The position numbers were made by a program, and so were the translations under genes. Below the pieces are notes generated by a model. It was not told where the DNA came from and ran no database searches. It saw only the letters and a program-made list of their open reading frames with translations. Of a stretch of 64,000 nt of DNA, positions 22,938 to 36,800 are shown piece by piece; position 1 is the first letter of the stretch, and each line of letters begins with the position of its first letter. Location: positions 10,162,010 to 10,226,009 of the forward strand of contig NC_134144.1 in the NCBI RefSeq assembly GCF_033958435.1. The letters run 5' to 3'. The DNA comes from Carettochelys insculpta. Lineage: Eukaryota; Chordata; Testudines; Carettochelyidae.

Positions 22938-25900
22938 TTAAAATGGTGGTTGTTATTTTGGGGAAGAGTGTTTTGTTAAGATCTGTGCTGGAGATGTCAA
23001 AATATAATATTTTAAAAAAAGCATCTTAGCTGGATCCTCTAGAGTTGCATTGTTGTGTTTTGGAGTTTTTTGCATTATATAGGTTTAAGCTCACCACAAG
23101 CAGCTGTCCAGAAGCAGTTACAACTTGGCTTCAGTACGTGGGGAGCCTTAGTGAAGGCCAGTTAGCACTACTGCTCTGAAGAGAATCACATCTGGGCAAG
23201 GTCATGGAATCAATAGCAATACTCATGTGAGTAAGAATTGCAGGACCTGGCACTTTATAAATGAATAAAATAAAAGGCTAATGGAAACTTTTATGGAATT
23301 TATAGGGAAATCAGACTAGTTTTGCATATCCAAAAAATAATTTGAAAGACCCAAAAATCTTAATATCTACAATATTATGTATTAGTTTTAATTGAGCCAA
23401 ACAACATGTTTTCAAGGATCATCATTGTCACTTGTTAGAGGGAAGGTACAAGGGAAAAATCCCTCGATATTTGTTATGTAATATACATGTAGTGGTGCTA
23501 AGCTCACTCCCTTTATAAAAGAGATTTGCTAAAATATTACTGAGAGGTGTTCTCTGTTGCTTATGGACCAAGACACAACTTCCATTACAGCCTCTAAAAA
23601 GTTTTGCCAGGCTAAGTTCTTTAGGATTTGGCCTTAATTTCTTGAAACAGCAATTGAAAGTATTTTCTTTTTGAATGTAAATTCTATGTAGCACAAACTA
23701 ACTAGTGTAGCAAACCTAGGTTTTGCTCTCAGGCTTGGCTCCAGTAAATATAACCAATAGGCTTAGATAATTGTACTGTGTATAATACGCCAAGCTATGG
23801 TTTTTGATATCCCCAATTCAGCTATGGGACAGTAGTGTTATGGTCAGGGCAAAGATTGTCTTTTAGTCACAAGATTTCATTGCTGCTCAGACTTCATGTT
23901 AAAGGGAAGAAAAAATTATACTTTTCCTTTCATTTCATTCATTCCATTAGTTTCAAAGGCATTATTCATATGCTTAAATTTTAGCAGATGTTTAAGCCCT
24001 TGCCCCAGTTAGGGTATTGGGTGGCTGCAGTAGACCTTTTTATATAAACTCATAAGAAACTTGTTAGTCTACGTATTTTAATAGACAGTCTTAAAATAAA
24101 TTAAATGTTGTAGATTCTTAATTTCCTCCTACAGGAAAGTTTGGAAACAGGATCAACTTAAGCTGGAAATGGAACCTGAATATCTTACTGAAGGAGCAAC
24201 ACAGATTGAAATAGTGTTGTGGAGGCAGCAAGTGAGAGGCCAAAGTTTCTTGTACGGGGTTGGGGTGGAGAAAGGAGTTTATACTGGAATCAAGATCTCC
24301 TGGGTGTTTTAGAGAAATCATGTAGGAGTCAGATGATTCATGGGGTAAGTGTGCTTCACTGAAGACAAGGGTTTCAGGAAATGCCTGTGGCTCTACTCAA
24401 AACCAGATTGTCACATTTTCTGCAAACTTGTTAGTTATGTGCTCCATGGCCCTCAGAGCATTTCGACCAATATTTACACCAGACCAGTTTTACAAGCCTA
24501 AATTATAATCTAGTTAAAATCTGACATTGTAGCCTCATCCTTGTAAGATATTAGTTGACACATTCTTAGATTTAGTATCTTTTAAATACTAAATAATTTC
24601 TAGTGCACACTCTTTCTTTCACGAGCTATTATTTAATGCTACGTATGCAGGAAATGTGTAGAGCATCTGAGTTCTGATATCACCTGTCAGAATAACTGGA
24701 AAAAACCCTGTAATGTTAAAATGTCTTTAAAAGAATTTATCTTGACAGTTTTAGTATTTGCATTACACATACTGTACCATTTGGATGTACTGTAAAATAT
24801 GTGAGCCTTCTGGCTGTACTATCACTGCTTTACCTAGGAGTTTACATTATCAGCTTGGTTTATTACTGTCCCTGTTCGTGTTGTCAGACTGGTTGGACAC
24901 TTTTGCTTCCCCCCTGAGAGAGAATAACTTCCTCCAGTGACCATAGCAACATCATGTTTCTCAGCAACCAGGACCTGCTTATTGTGTTTCCCCGTTCTAT
25001 AAACATTACCTCAAAGGAAGTTTCATATTTAATTATTCAAGATATTTATTAATTAATTACTCACCTGTGTTTTGACTATTCAGACAACAGATGACGTCTT
25101 GAGACTTTTCTGCATATTGTTGTGAACAACAGGCATTTAAAAGCAGAGTCTTCTGGAACTGAGTCTTGAAATCAGCTTTTGAGTGCTGTAGAACTACTGA
25201 GCTGCTTCCACAATACTTCATGACTTCCAGGTTATGGGGAGGTAATAGAGAAAGGTAAGAATCATTACTGTATTTGAAAAGAGATTGTATTTACAATTCC
25301 CTTCCTCCCAAAAGTGTTTTATGGTAGTATTGGTTATTCCATACTTAAATACCTGGATCACCCTGATATCTCACCTGTCCCATTTTTGCTTGACTAAGAA
25401 CTTCAGGATTGGCCTGTCAATTTTCTTGAGATATCTTTGCTTTTCAGCAGCTTAGCCATTTATATGCACTATTTTAGTGACTGTTTCACATTTTTAAAAA
25501 AAGTGATGCCAAGATACATTTTAAAGACCTGGTTCTGAAAGCACTAATGCAAATGAGTAACTTTAATGCATGTGACTTTTCCCACCAGCTTCAAAGGAAC
25601 TGCTTATGTGAGTAGTATTACTTACCCCTTGCTTTTCTATTGTTTGTGTTTGCAGGATTAGTCCCTAAAGCAGTATGAGTTCCCTTGTGGCTATTCATGA
25701 TTTAGCTTATCCTGCTACTTTGTTTAAGGTCTATTATTAAGCATCTATTATACTTATTGTGACTGACATCTGATCCCACCGACATTGGTAAGAGGTGTTA
25801 ATGCAACTATTTCTTGGTACCTGAATAAATATTACTTTTACTTCTTCATTTGTTTGATGTATAAAACAAGTATTAACCTTGGACCAAATCCTGTTCACCT

Positions 25901-27777
25901 CCCAAGTAGTCTCCAGTAAAGGCACTCGCTCTTTAGTTACCTCTCTCCAGAAAAACACAAAAGTTTATACATTCATGTGTGGATATGATAACATAAAATG
26001 CCTTTAAATGTTTTGAACCAAATGCATTGCTGATGCAACACCATTGATATCTGAGGGCTCAATACTGCAAGATGCTGAGCACTTTAGTCCAACCAAGCAA
26101 CACACATGAGCACATGCTTCACATTAAGCACTAGAATCGTCCCATTTACTTTAGGTCAGGATATGCATAAATGTTTTGGCGAGTCAGGCTGAAGTACTCA
26201 ACTTATTGTATGATCAAACCTTAACAGATTTGCACTCACTGCATAACTTCAGTGGAGCCAGTGGAACTGTTACAATTTATGTCAACAGCGAGTTTTCCTT
26301 ATGTACCTTTATACACAATGTCACTGTTTTCCTCCCACAACAAAAGATACACAAAGCAAAGAGGTAGTTCATGCAACAGGCTTTGTCTGCATGTCTATGT
26401 CGCACAAGAAAAGTGAAGCAGCCTTTAGGTAGCTATTTCTTTAATAACAACCTATGTCCTGATGCATTAGCATGCACCCCCTGTTGTCCTTAGGTCTCAC
26501 TGATTTCCCTGGAAAGCATTAGTAAATTAGCCTATACTTCTGTCCCAAACTTCAGTGAACTTCGATAAACCAAGCTGTATGTGTGCATAAGAAAAGTGGG
26601 GTTAGCAGAGCTAACAGAGGATTAGGCCCCTAAACTATAAGGAAAAAAAGTTAGAGAATTTTTTAAAAGTGATATTCCTTTCAATCAAGAGTTTTGAAGA
26701 AGTTTATAAATGAAGATACACAAATAATATTGATTCCTTTATTTAAAATATACATACAGGAGTAAATTTGGGATCCAAATGCAAAGCCTTCACCAAATAA
26801 AATGGTAATCAATACATCTATAATGCACATAATTTTTTCAGACCCAATAATAGCTATAGATTGTATGTTAATTCCATATCATATAAATTCAACATACTAT
26901 CATGTGTATGTAATAGGTAGTGGTCAATAGCTACAAATGGACAAATACATGAAAATATGAATATGATGAAAGCTTGGAGAAGTTCAGCTTCAATGGCATA
27001 TTTACTTTTAATATTTCAGATCATTTCCAGCTCTGACTAGGTTTTTCATTTCTTGTTCAATTGAGCATCAAGATTTTTCACTCTTTAGAACCTCAGTTCT
27101 GTTCCATTATTCCCCATTTTGCTAAAGGAGCGTGCATAACTAGAAGATAAACTTCACACAGATTTTACACAAGCTAATAAGGGAGTTTAATGCATTTCAG
27201 CCATATAAAGTGAGAGCAGAGCTTGACGTCCACACTGTTCTCAGTGGTATAGGGACTTTTATTTTTCAGAACGGGGTAGGCTCCAGGTGTTTTCCATTTC
27301 TGTATTCACCTTTGAATAGAAATAATAGCACCTTAGCTGAAGAAACCTATACTACTTGGAACCATCTAAAAAGCCAATTAAAGCAAGTGCAATTGCACTT
27401 AAGTGGCTGGTGGACTTAAAAACATGCTTTCTTCTCTGGTATTTACTCTTCAGTGGCTGGTAAAATTATATGTGCACATTGGGTCATTGAATAACAAAGG
27501 ATCCCCTCCCACCACGTACCTTCATTTAAAATTCCAATTGATCCCAATTCTCTTCTCACACCAATTTACAAATATGACTTTCACACTGACTAGAAAAGGG
27601 AAATTAGGCCTTTCGTCCTCAGCAACATGAAAGGGGTCCATTTTAAAGTAAAAACTTTATGTAAATTATATATAATTTTATCTTGTACATATACCCAGTA
27701 AATTATGCAGATTAAGATGTCCAGTTTAAAAAGTTTCTACATACCTGGGCTAAAAGCTGTGGTTTGTTTGGTTACAG
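22938..27777. other. MDH1B-DYTN intergenic region
   Basis: About 4.8 kb of AT-rich DNA between the MDH1B polyadenylation signal and the first DYTN coding exon. I see no coding exon, RNA gene or full repeat. Around 25500-25650 there is sequence like old, widely shared amniote repeats (GCAAATGAGTAACTTTAATG). The DYTN promoter should lie here or just upstream of an untranslated exon, but I cannot place it. Confidence 0.5.
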
Positions 27778-27835
27778 AAAGTCCAGTGGCATGTGTCCAT
27801 TTTAAGCCTCTCTCCAATGGATCCAGACCAGCAAG
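27778..27835 (+). CDS. DYTN: DYTN exon with start codon
   Basis: ATG at 27817-27819 encodes MDPDQQ and a split codon before GTAAAC. This matches the start I recall for mammalian dystrotelin (MDPDKQE). The upstream GGTTACAG at 27770-27777 looks like an acceptor, so an untranslated first exon probably lies further 5'. If that acceptor is not used, the exon is the first one and starts earlier. Confidence 0.8.
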
Positions 27836-30800
27836 GTAAACGTTATTCCCACATTTCACAAGAGAATTCTCAAGTGTGTTAACTGGTAAACTTAACTGGA
27901 GTTGTTCCATCTTCAGAATCTTTTTGTTATAATTCAGGAGACAAGATCTAATGCTATGTCATGTCAACCTGTTGCTTTAGATCAGGGTGGGTAATAATTT
28001 TTGATGTGGGGGGCACTCCAAGTGGTTAAGGGTTGTATTTTCCTATGTGGTAGTACCCAGAGGAACTGAGACCTCATACTAGAGTGAGTGAAGTCTCTGC
28101 TCTACAGCCTTGGCTGAGAGCCAGCTGGCCTTTAGCTCATGTGGTAGAGTGCAGGGCTTTAGACCCTATGCTCGCAGGTTCTCACAGGTTCTATCCCTGG
28201 TGCTGGCAACCCAGGTCTGTCGGTGTTACATATGGATGGGGTGCAGGGTCTGGGATGGAGGTTCGCTGCAGAAGGGAGCTTGAGGTAGAGGACTGGGCTG
28301 CGCCACAGGTTGTGGTTTCTGAGAGGGAGTTTGAATGAAAGAGAGGATTGTGACCTGGGGCAGGGTATTAGAGTGCAGTATGTGGAAGGGGGGATGGGTG
28401 TAGGAGAGGATTCTGCCTTTGGGGAGGGGTGTAGGGTCAGAGGGAGCTGTGACCTAGGGAGGAGGGCGCAGAGATTTGTATAGAGATGTGGAGACGGGGT
28501 AGGGTTTGGGTGCAGCAGAGGATTCTAGCCTGCAGGAGGGATTTAGAAAGGGGTGAAGTGTCTGGAAGGCAAGCTCTGGCCAGGCTCTAAGCTACTCTCA
28601 GGCAGGCTTTCCTCTCTGCCAGCAGCCCCAGCCAACTGCCTGTTCCCTGTGACCCCTGCAGAGGGAGGGAGAGCAAATACTTGTTAAGTAGCTAGCAGAC
28701 TTCCAGATGTGCTTTCTTCTGTGGTGTTGTGTACTTCTGAGTGGCTAGTAACATTGTATTGTTTTAAAATCCTAGTAGTCTTGGCATACTGTTCTCCCTG
28801 TGCAGAGAATCAGCACAAGGCCTAGCATCATATAAGAGCCATTTAAGTCCTGGATCTGCGCAAGGTCTATGCCCTAGTTAAGTCTGCGGCTGGTTCTCTG
28901 CACAGGAGGGCATTTAACCACAATGAGAAAAAAGATTTAGTTTGTGTTTTGTAAAATGTCTTCTCATCAATATCCTAATTGATCTGTAATGTTGGCTAAC
29001 ATCTTTGCTTGGACACTTGGCAGATGGGTTTTGAAAATGTTTGTTTATTGCTTATATTGTAAGACCTTCTGTACCAGTCAGTGATCTAATATTAGTTAAG
29101 GATTGACTTCAAATTTTAAAAACATGGTGAAATGTTTCCAGAGCAGACCACTAACATGTGACTATCAGTACCCACTGCAAATAAGCCTGAGAATTTCGCA
29201 TGACAGCGTGACATTCCGTAGTCTCAGAGAATCTTATTCATTGAAGAATTTCCTGTTGGGACACATGATATTTCACATTCATGTTTCTTATTCACCTCTG
29301 TCAAACCGACTTGGGACCTTTCAACTGGCTTTCATATGCTTCAGATTAGTCTTTGAAGGAAAAAATCACTAGTACTACAAGCCAGCAAAGCCAAACTTAC
29401 TTTCTGCATTGCTGTACTTTTTATAATGCATCATGGCACATAGCTTTTCCAAAAAACAGCAAACAATATAACATGACAAAGCAAGACTGGACAGAGGGCA
29501 TAGCAGACACAGGTTTTAGGAAGCAACTGAGTAACAGCAGAGTCTATAATTTGCTGACTGTTAACATTAGACTGATGTGTGTGAGAAATCACAAACTGGC
29601 CCATTTTCACAGGAAACAAGTGGGAAGTTTTGTGACTTATTTCCACGCTCTCATGCATGGTTGTGGTTATCGTCATTGCCCGTAAGTACTTGCTTCTTAT
29701 TTGAGCAGCAGGAATATATATGGCTCACCAGAAGAAAGAAATGAGCTAATAAATCCTTTGATAGATTCTAATGATACTGTGGATAGACATTTTAAAAATA
29801 AAGTTTACATCTGTATCTGAAAGGTCCCAGAAATATTTTTGGCACTTTGTAAATAGATCAAGTTATGAAGCCCCTTAATCAGCTCCTACTCAAGCTCCCA
29901 TTAACTTTAGTGTAGTGAAAGTAGTGAGGAAGAAGTAATGATGCAGGATTTAATCCAATAATGTCAGTGAGATTGCCAAGGGGAGTATCATGCTGACAAA
30001 CTGAGTCAAAGAGATGCAGAACTCAAAACTATTTTCGCAATATAAAGTACAACTGTCTGATTCCCAGCAAAAGACTATAAAAATGAAATTGTTTTGGTTT
30101 CCATCCTTCAAAGGTTTAGCTGTTTGTTGAAGCTAAGCTGCTGTTTTAAGAAAATCTGCAGACATTTCCATTTTGTTGTAAAGCTGTTTTCTCTCAAAGA
30201 ACTATTTCAGTGGATAGCTTTGACCATCTGCAATACAGTATAGTGTAAGCATCATCTGTAAACTCTCCCCCAAAGGACATATTCCTGTGTTGTGGTTCCA
30301 GGGATGGACAAGCTGATCCCTACCATTACTTATGGAGAATGTCTAAAACAGCAATCACATTTTAAGGCTGGTCTATCTTCAAAACATTTACATCAGAAGA
30401 GCTCTCTTTCTGTGCGATGGGTGCTCGCTCTTGTAAAAATAATACGTGGGTCTTGCCAGTGTGGAACAGAAACTTATGAGCTCCTCTGTTATGGAGCAGA
30501 GTAATGATCAACACGGTGCATACTACTTTTTGCCAAGCTAATAATTAAACTCTTTCTAAGAACAGTGGCCCTTCTTTATCAGTGCAGAGAAGCTATTTCT
30601 ACAAGAGCTTCCTCAGTTACCTTCACACCCATCACGGCTCTAGCATTCCATGAGCTGGGCAAATTCTGCTAGACACTCATTTGTGATGCTTTTAGAATCA
30701 AACAATTCATCAATTTTAGTGCTTCCCCTTGACAGAGGTTCTTGAGTTAAATCCTGTGTTCTTGATATGCTTTTACTCACTAATTGCAACTGAGTCCAGA

Positions 30801-33800
30801 TGAGGTGTGAACTGGACAGTTTGAGTGACCCTGGTCTCTGAGGTCTGGTCTTTGAAGGCTATTTTCATATTTTCCCCTGTTTCCTTATGTGTTCCCCCAT
30901 CCCTTCCCCTTATAAATATCACAAGACAATCTATGGTAATTTATATTTGTTTTTCTTTACAGAAGCTATAAATGACGTGCGGAATTCTGTCTATAGAACC
31001 GCCCTGAAAGTACGCTCGGTGCAAATCCTTTGCCAGTGTAAGTAGCTCAGAGAGGTCCTGTGGGAGGAGAATCTAGAAGAGTCTGAGTTACCATTATAAA
31101 TTATGCTACTTGCTCTTCAGTAACGCTTTCCATCTGAGGATCCAGCTTAGCGGGACCACCACAGGTGGGCAGCACTGTAGCGCAGCTGCGGCAGCCCGTG
31201 TCTGTGGCACCTGGGGGGACAGAGGGTGCGAGTGTGCGCTGGGGACAGAAGCTGCTCCAGCCAGGATGGAGAACCTCCACCTGCTGTGCACCAAGCAGCA
31301 GGGCTGCTGCGGCCCAGCTGGAGCATCTATGGCTGCGGCATGCCTAGTGCACCAGGACTGGAGCTGCTCTGGCTTTGCTGGTGTGCCCCATACCCATGGC
31401 AGCAGCATTCAAATTTAACCATACCATTTTGAAAGAGACTGACTTCCTTCTGTAGGCGTAAAATGGCATTACTATGGACAGATGGGTGCTTGAGATAAGG
31501 ATGCAATTACCAGTGTGCACTTGTACAACTCTGTCTCCTACCCACCCTCCTCCGCTGCCCATCCCTTTCCAGGGGCCCATCTCATGATGATGCCCTTACA
31601 AGAGCTAAATCACCTACTGCAACCAGGAACTATAGAGCGTGTCCCACAAGAACACAGGGGGAAGGGTTTTACTCCCACTGTTTTCTTATGACCAAGACAA
31701 CAGGAGGATGGAGACTCATTCTCAACCTGTGCAATCTCCACCGACACTCAGACAATGGTTCGAAATGGTGACCCGCTCTATCATCACTATCCTCAAACCT
31801 ATAGGATGTATATTTTCATGTCACAGTACATCGTGTGCAAAGACTCTTCCTTTGATGTGCAATTCACAAGCAACATTTCCTACATACAGTGTTCCTCTTT
31901 GGGTTGTCTACTGCCCCAAGAGTATTTTCCAAGGTCCTGGCCGCGGTCCTGGGCACTTATGAAAAATGAGAATCAGCATCTTCCCACATCTCAATGACTG
32001 CTTTTTAAAAGGACCTTCTTATATAAACACACAGAACACAGTTTCCACCACAAGAACCGTGTTCTACAAATTCAGCCTAGAGCTGAACCTACAAAAGTTT
32101 ACGCTCACTCTAATGCAACAGTGTGAATTCATGGGGACCTATTTGGATTGTACAATGGCCACAGACTCTTTACCATTACCGAGGGCACATGCCATCATGA
32201 ATTTAGTAGCTCTACTACAAAACCACCCTCAGGTCTCAGTGAAAGCTTACCTTCAACTTCTAAGCCATCTGACCAATGCCACATTCAGCATATCATACGC
32301 ACATCTTCACATGAGACACCTGCAAATGTGGCTACACACGGTATACAAACCTCACTTCCACCTCATAAGCAAAATTCTCTCTATACCTCTCAAAGTACAG
32401 AACTCCCTTTGCTGGTGGACCGTGGATGACATCTGTGCAGAGGAGTATCATTCCAGACAATGCCCTTTACCATAACAATTACAACAGATGTGTCCTTAAT
32501 AGGATGGGGAGCTCACCTCGATGGCAACATCACTCAAGGACAAAGATCTCGAGAGGAATCCCGGTTACGTATCAACTTCCTGGAACTCAGGGCAGTCCGC
32601 AAGGTACATCAACAATTTCTGCAGTGTATATTAAACAAGTCAGTACAAATACTGACAGTCAATCATGTTCTGCACAAACAAGCAGGGTAGAACCTGTTCA
32701 CACCTACTGTGCATTGAAGCGATGCACTTATGGAGATGGGGTATCCCAACACAACATTACTCAGACTGCAACATACCTTACTCGTAAAAACAACGTACTT
32801 ATGGATGATCTCCACAGACGATTCACTCAGAATTACTAATGGGAAATCAACTCAGGCTTTCTGAAACTGTGTTCAAATGATGAGGATATGCCGGTATAGG
32901 CCTATTCGAAACCAGTGACAACACCGAAGGTCTGAATTATTGCTCCAGGGCAGGTCTGGGATCAATATCCCTGATGGATGCCTTCAGAATAAAGTGTGAC
33001 ACGCCCCTGATGTATGCCGGACTACCGCTGCCTTTATTTCAGAGTGTAATCCTCAAAACAAAACACAGTAAAGCCAAGGTAATTTTGATAGCACCCAACT
33101 GGCCCAGACAGCCATGGTTTTCCCACCTGTTCCAGATGTCGCTGCCATCTCTTTAGCACATCCCTCCAATCTCTTGTCTTCTCCACAACTGTCAGAATCG
33201 TCATCACCCCAACATGGACAAGCTTCACCTCAGAGCATGGCTTATCGCTGGTTAACAGCACTCGAAGCAACATGTTTGACTCCAGTTCAAGAGATACTTT
33301 TCAATGCCTGCACACAATCTACAAGAAAGACATACTTACAAAAATGGCAATAATTTGCCATAGGGTGCGATAACCAATAATTCTCTCCTGTCTCAGTAGA
33401 CATCCCACATATATTGCATTATCTGTTACAACCCAAGAGTTCAGGTTTATCCCTCAGTTCTGTAAGTGTACACCTGGCCACAATTCACAGCCCTTCAGCC
33501 TCCTAAAATGGAGGATTATTTGCATTATTAGGACATGGGCAACATCTGTGGGGAGCTCTGGGGCTAGAGCGCTCACAGGGAAAAGCCAGGGGTCTGTGCT
33601 CAGTAACTCCTCTCCCCTCCCAGAGCACCACAAGTAGCTGATTTGCAGCATTCAGGCTAAGAGGGGGAGAGGAGCAGGAACAGGGGTGCACTCAGGGAAG
33701 AGGCGTTTTCAAAATCCCACCTTTCAGCTGTGTGCCTCAGTTTCCTTTGCTTATAAAGGGGATAATTCTTTCTTTCATCCATCCTGCTTGTGAGCACTTA

Positions 33801-36800
33801 GCAGGAGGGTCTGTCTGACAGTATGGATGTATGAAATACACCTCCCATTAGCAAACCCTAATCTCAGCTAGAGTCCATTAATTATTTATTACAGCAGAAG
33901 CAAAATCCAAATTAAGACTTTAATGCAGTCAGTTATCCCTGTCTGGGGGTTCAGCTCATCATCATGATACCTCCTGCCATTGTGCTGGAAATCAGTACTA
34001 TCAGCCTCACTCCCTGCCCCCCAGGCACCCTCTACTAGCAGTGTCTCACCATCATCACTTCTATTCCACTCCCTGTCCGGACCCACATCAGTCGCAATCC
34101 CCAACATCCACACTGGGGCACAGGCCTCCAGCTGAGCACCAGAGCTGTTATTCCTCCCCTCTGCTGGAGGAGTAGCAGCTCACTGTCCTATCGCGCACCT
34201 CAGGGGCCCACTGCAGTCTTCAGTCTGGCCTCTTACTTCAGAGAGAAACTGCAGACTATCCTGGCCACCTTCATCACTGGCAGGCATAGGCGGGAAAGGG
34301 AGGAGAGCTTCCCCCACCACTATCCATGACCCCAGCCCAGGGACCCTTTTGCCACAGTTTCTGACTGCCCCTCCTCCAACTCTTAACATCACCTGCTTTC
34401 TTAGGCCACTTCCCAGCAGCCTTAGCAGCTTTGACACCCACCCCGAGCACTCTCCTCCCAGGGCTTTGACCCTTCCCTATGTAACTAGGCCATTCTTGGT
34501 ACCAGCTGTGCAGCCCTCAGGCTTCTTGCAATAGACTCTTCTTTTGCTGCTCCAGGGCTGCCCTTTTATCAGGGTCAGCTGTGCCCTAATTATCTGCCGC
34601 ACCACCTGTGGCTGCCTACAACTCAGCCTTCCTAGATTGGTTTTGACTTTGGAGTGGGAGTAGGAGTGAGGGTGGGAAGGGCAGCTGACCCATCACTATC
34701 CCTTAGATATCTTTACCGGGGGGGGGGGGGCGCACACTAGGTGCTCACAGTGATCCCTTTGGATTTAACAATCCATGAAATAATCTTTTTTATGCTCTTG
34801 GGAGCATATGTAACGGTTGTCACACAATCACTGACAAAATGTGACTCTAGATGATTTTCAGATATATCCAATTTGTTGGGTGGACGTTCCCATTTTGCGA
34901 GCTATTCTCTGCCCAAAGTGTGCTCAAGGCACGCTCCTAGTAATGGTCTCAGCTCTTGAGTGAACCCCATGCAGCAGCGCTGACAGCCACCGAGGGCCCT
35001 GGGGCAAGGTGGGAAGGGGCCTGGCTGCATGACATGCTAAGGGTGGGGTAGGGGCAAAAGGGGTGTGGACTAAGGCATTCGACCATCAGCACCGCTCAGA
35101 CCATGGTGCTGCCCTCCCCCCTCCAGCTGCATGTAGTAGCAGCAGCAGCAGCCAGAGCTACAGGCCCCTTTGACACAGCAGGCCCAGGGGCAGGTGCCCT
35201 CTGCGCCACCCCCACCACCACTGCATCAATGGGCCTGACTCCAAGGATATACTCCTGCTGTACACTTTGGTTCTGTTCATCTCTTCACCCTTTCTGGTCA
35301 CTTTCCATGCACTTTTCCCTCTATTTAGAGTTAGTTCTAAGTATGGTATTTGCTCTGCCTGATGATCATTTGAACATGATCTTAAAAAAAAATAGTTCTG
35401 TTCACACTCTGTGGACATTAAGTATCCCATGGCACTTTTTTATAATAGGGTGGTTGCCCCAGTGTTCTTGGCCAAGCCATGCCCCTTGCTCTTTTATTCT
35501 TGGGAGCAATGTATGGAAACCTACAGAAAAGGGTAAGGAAACCTGACATGCCACTTGTGCCTGATAGTGTGTTTGTAGGTAGTGCATAGCCTTTGTCTTG
35601 TCTCACGACACAGGGCCAAATGGCATCATACGTGCAAAATTTACCTGTGCAGTTTGGATGAATAGTTGCTCCTGCGCTTTTCCTGCATCACCATTTTAAA
35701 ATCAGTTTCATGAAAGCTCAGTTGTCCTTTTCCTTCTTTGAACACTCAGAACGTTAGCTAAATATGTAAACCTAGCAAAAGAGCACAAGTATTCAGTTTT
35801 ATACCAAGCATTATAAGGGGTTTTGTTTTCCAGACTATTAAGAAATGTTCAGCTTCCATTTATGATAAAGATATTGTGATTGATTATTTTTCTCATTGTT
35901 TTCCCCCAGTGGTTATGACTGATGTCTCCCAGATTCAGCACATCCTGTGTCAGAGGGCGAAGCAGAGCTCCTTGACAACACAACAGCTATCACAGTTGCT
36001 GAAACAGCTCTTCCAGAATGTTAAATTAGATAGGCTGGGCCAAATAGATCCACAAGCCCCTGAGTTCACCCTGAAGCTACTAACTTCCATGTATGACAGG
36101 TGGGAACAAGCATTCATTGTCTCTGTGGTAACACTCATTTCCACCGCCTCTCCTTTTATATGCTATTTGCAGTGAGAAACTCACCAACCCTTGCTCAGAA
36201 AGTGTATTATTTAAATTACACATAATCAGAGGGTTTTCGCTTCAGATCTGGATTGTCAGCGAATGTTTGGGGTTCAGATCAAAACTGAAACCAGGGCTAA
36301 GGTTCAGGTTATATCTTGCAGACTGGTTCTCATGAGCTTTCAGGCCAAGTTGGTGGAAATCTCACAAACTATGCTGTTTTTGCAAGATTTCTGCCATTTT
36401 GAATCATGCTCTTTGATGTCAGTCACAGCCCAGAGGCCAGGGGCTGAAACTGCAGAGAAGGTGAATGACGTCTTCAGCCTTAGACAGTTGAGGGTTGAGG
36501 CATGTTGGCAGAGCAATGCAGGGAAGCTTACACATTGGCCACCCATTCTGCAGATTTTCAGTCTGACAGGGTAATTCCGTCTCCAGATCTGACGAGTGAG
36601 CTTAACCCACCAATCCCAGTTAACAAATAGACTGAACACTAAGTTGACAAACAACAACAGAAAGGGAAATGTACAATTGAGTTTTGTGGGTAAGAATAAG
36701 ACCTGGAGAAGCTTTGTTGGTGTTCAAACAATGTGCTCATGCTGTAAAAGAGCAGTAATTATGTATAACAATGGTTGAACCTATCATGGACTTTCATGCC

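Noticed and set aside
28125..28215. Functional tRNA gene
   Set aside because: A- and B-box-like sequences are present, but the acceptor ends do not pair; a SINE head or dead copy is more likely.
31110..31432. GC-rich frames of 60-100 codons on both strands
   Set aside because: Overlapping in several frames, no homology recognised, not consistent in phase with DYTN exons.
35103..35546. 147-codon plus-strand frame just upstream of a DYTN exon
   Set aside because: Low-complexity Ala/Pro start, hydrophobic unrelated end, no acceptor/donor pair joining to DYTN; treated as intronic.
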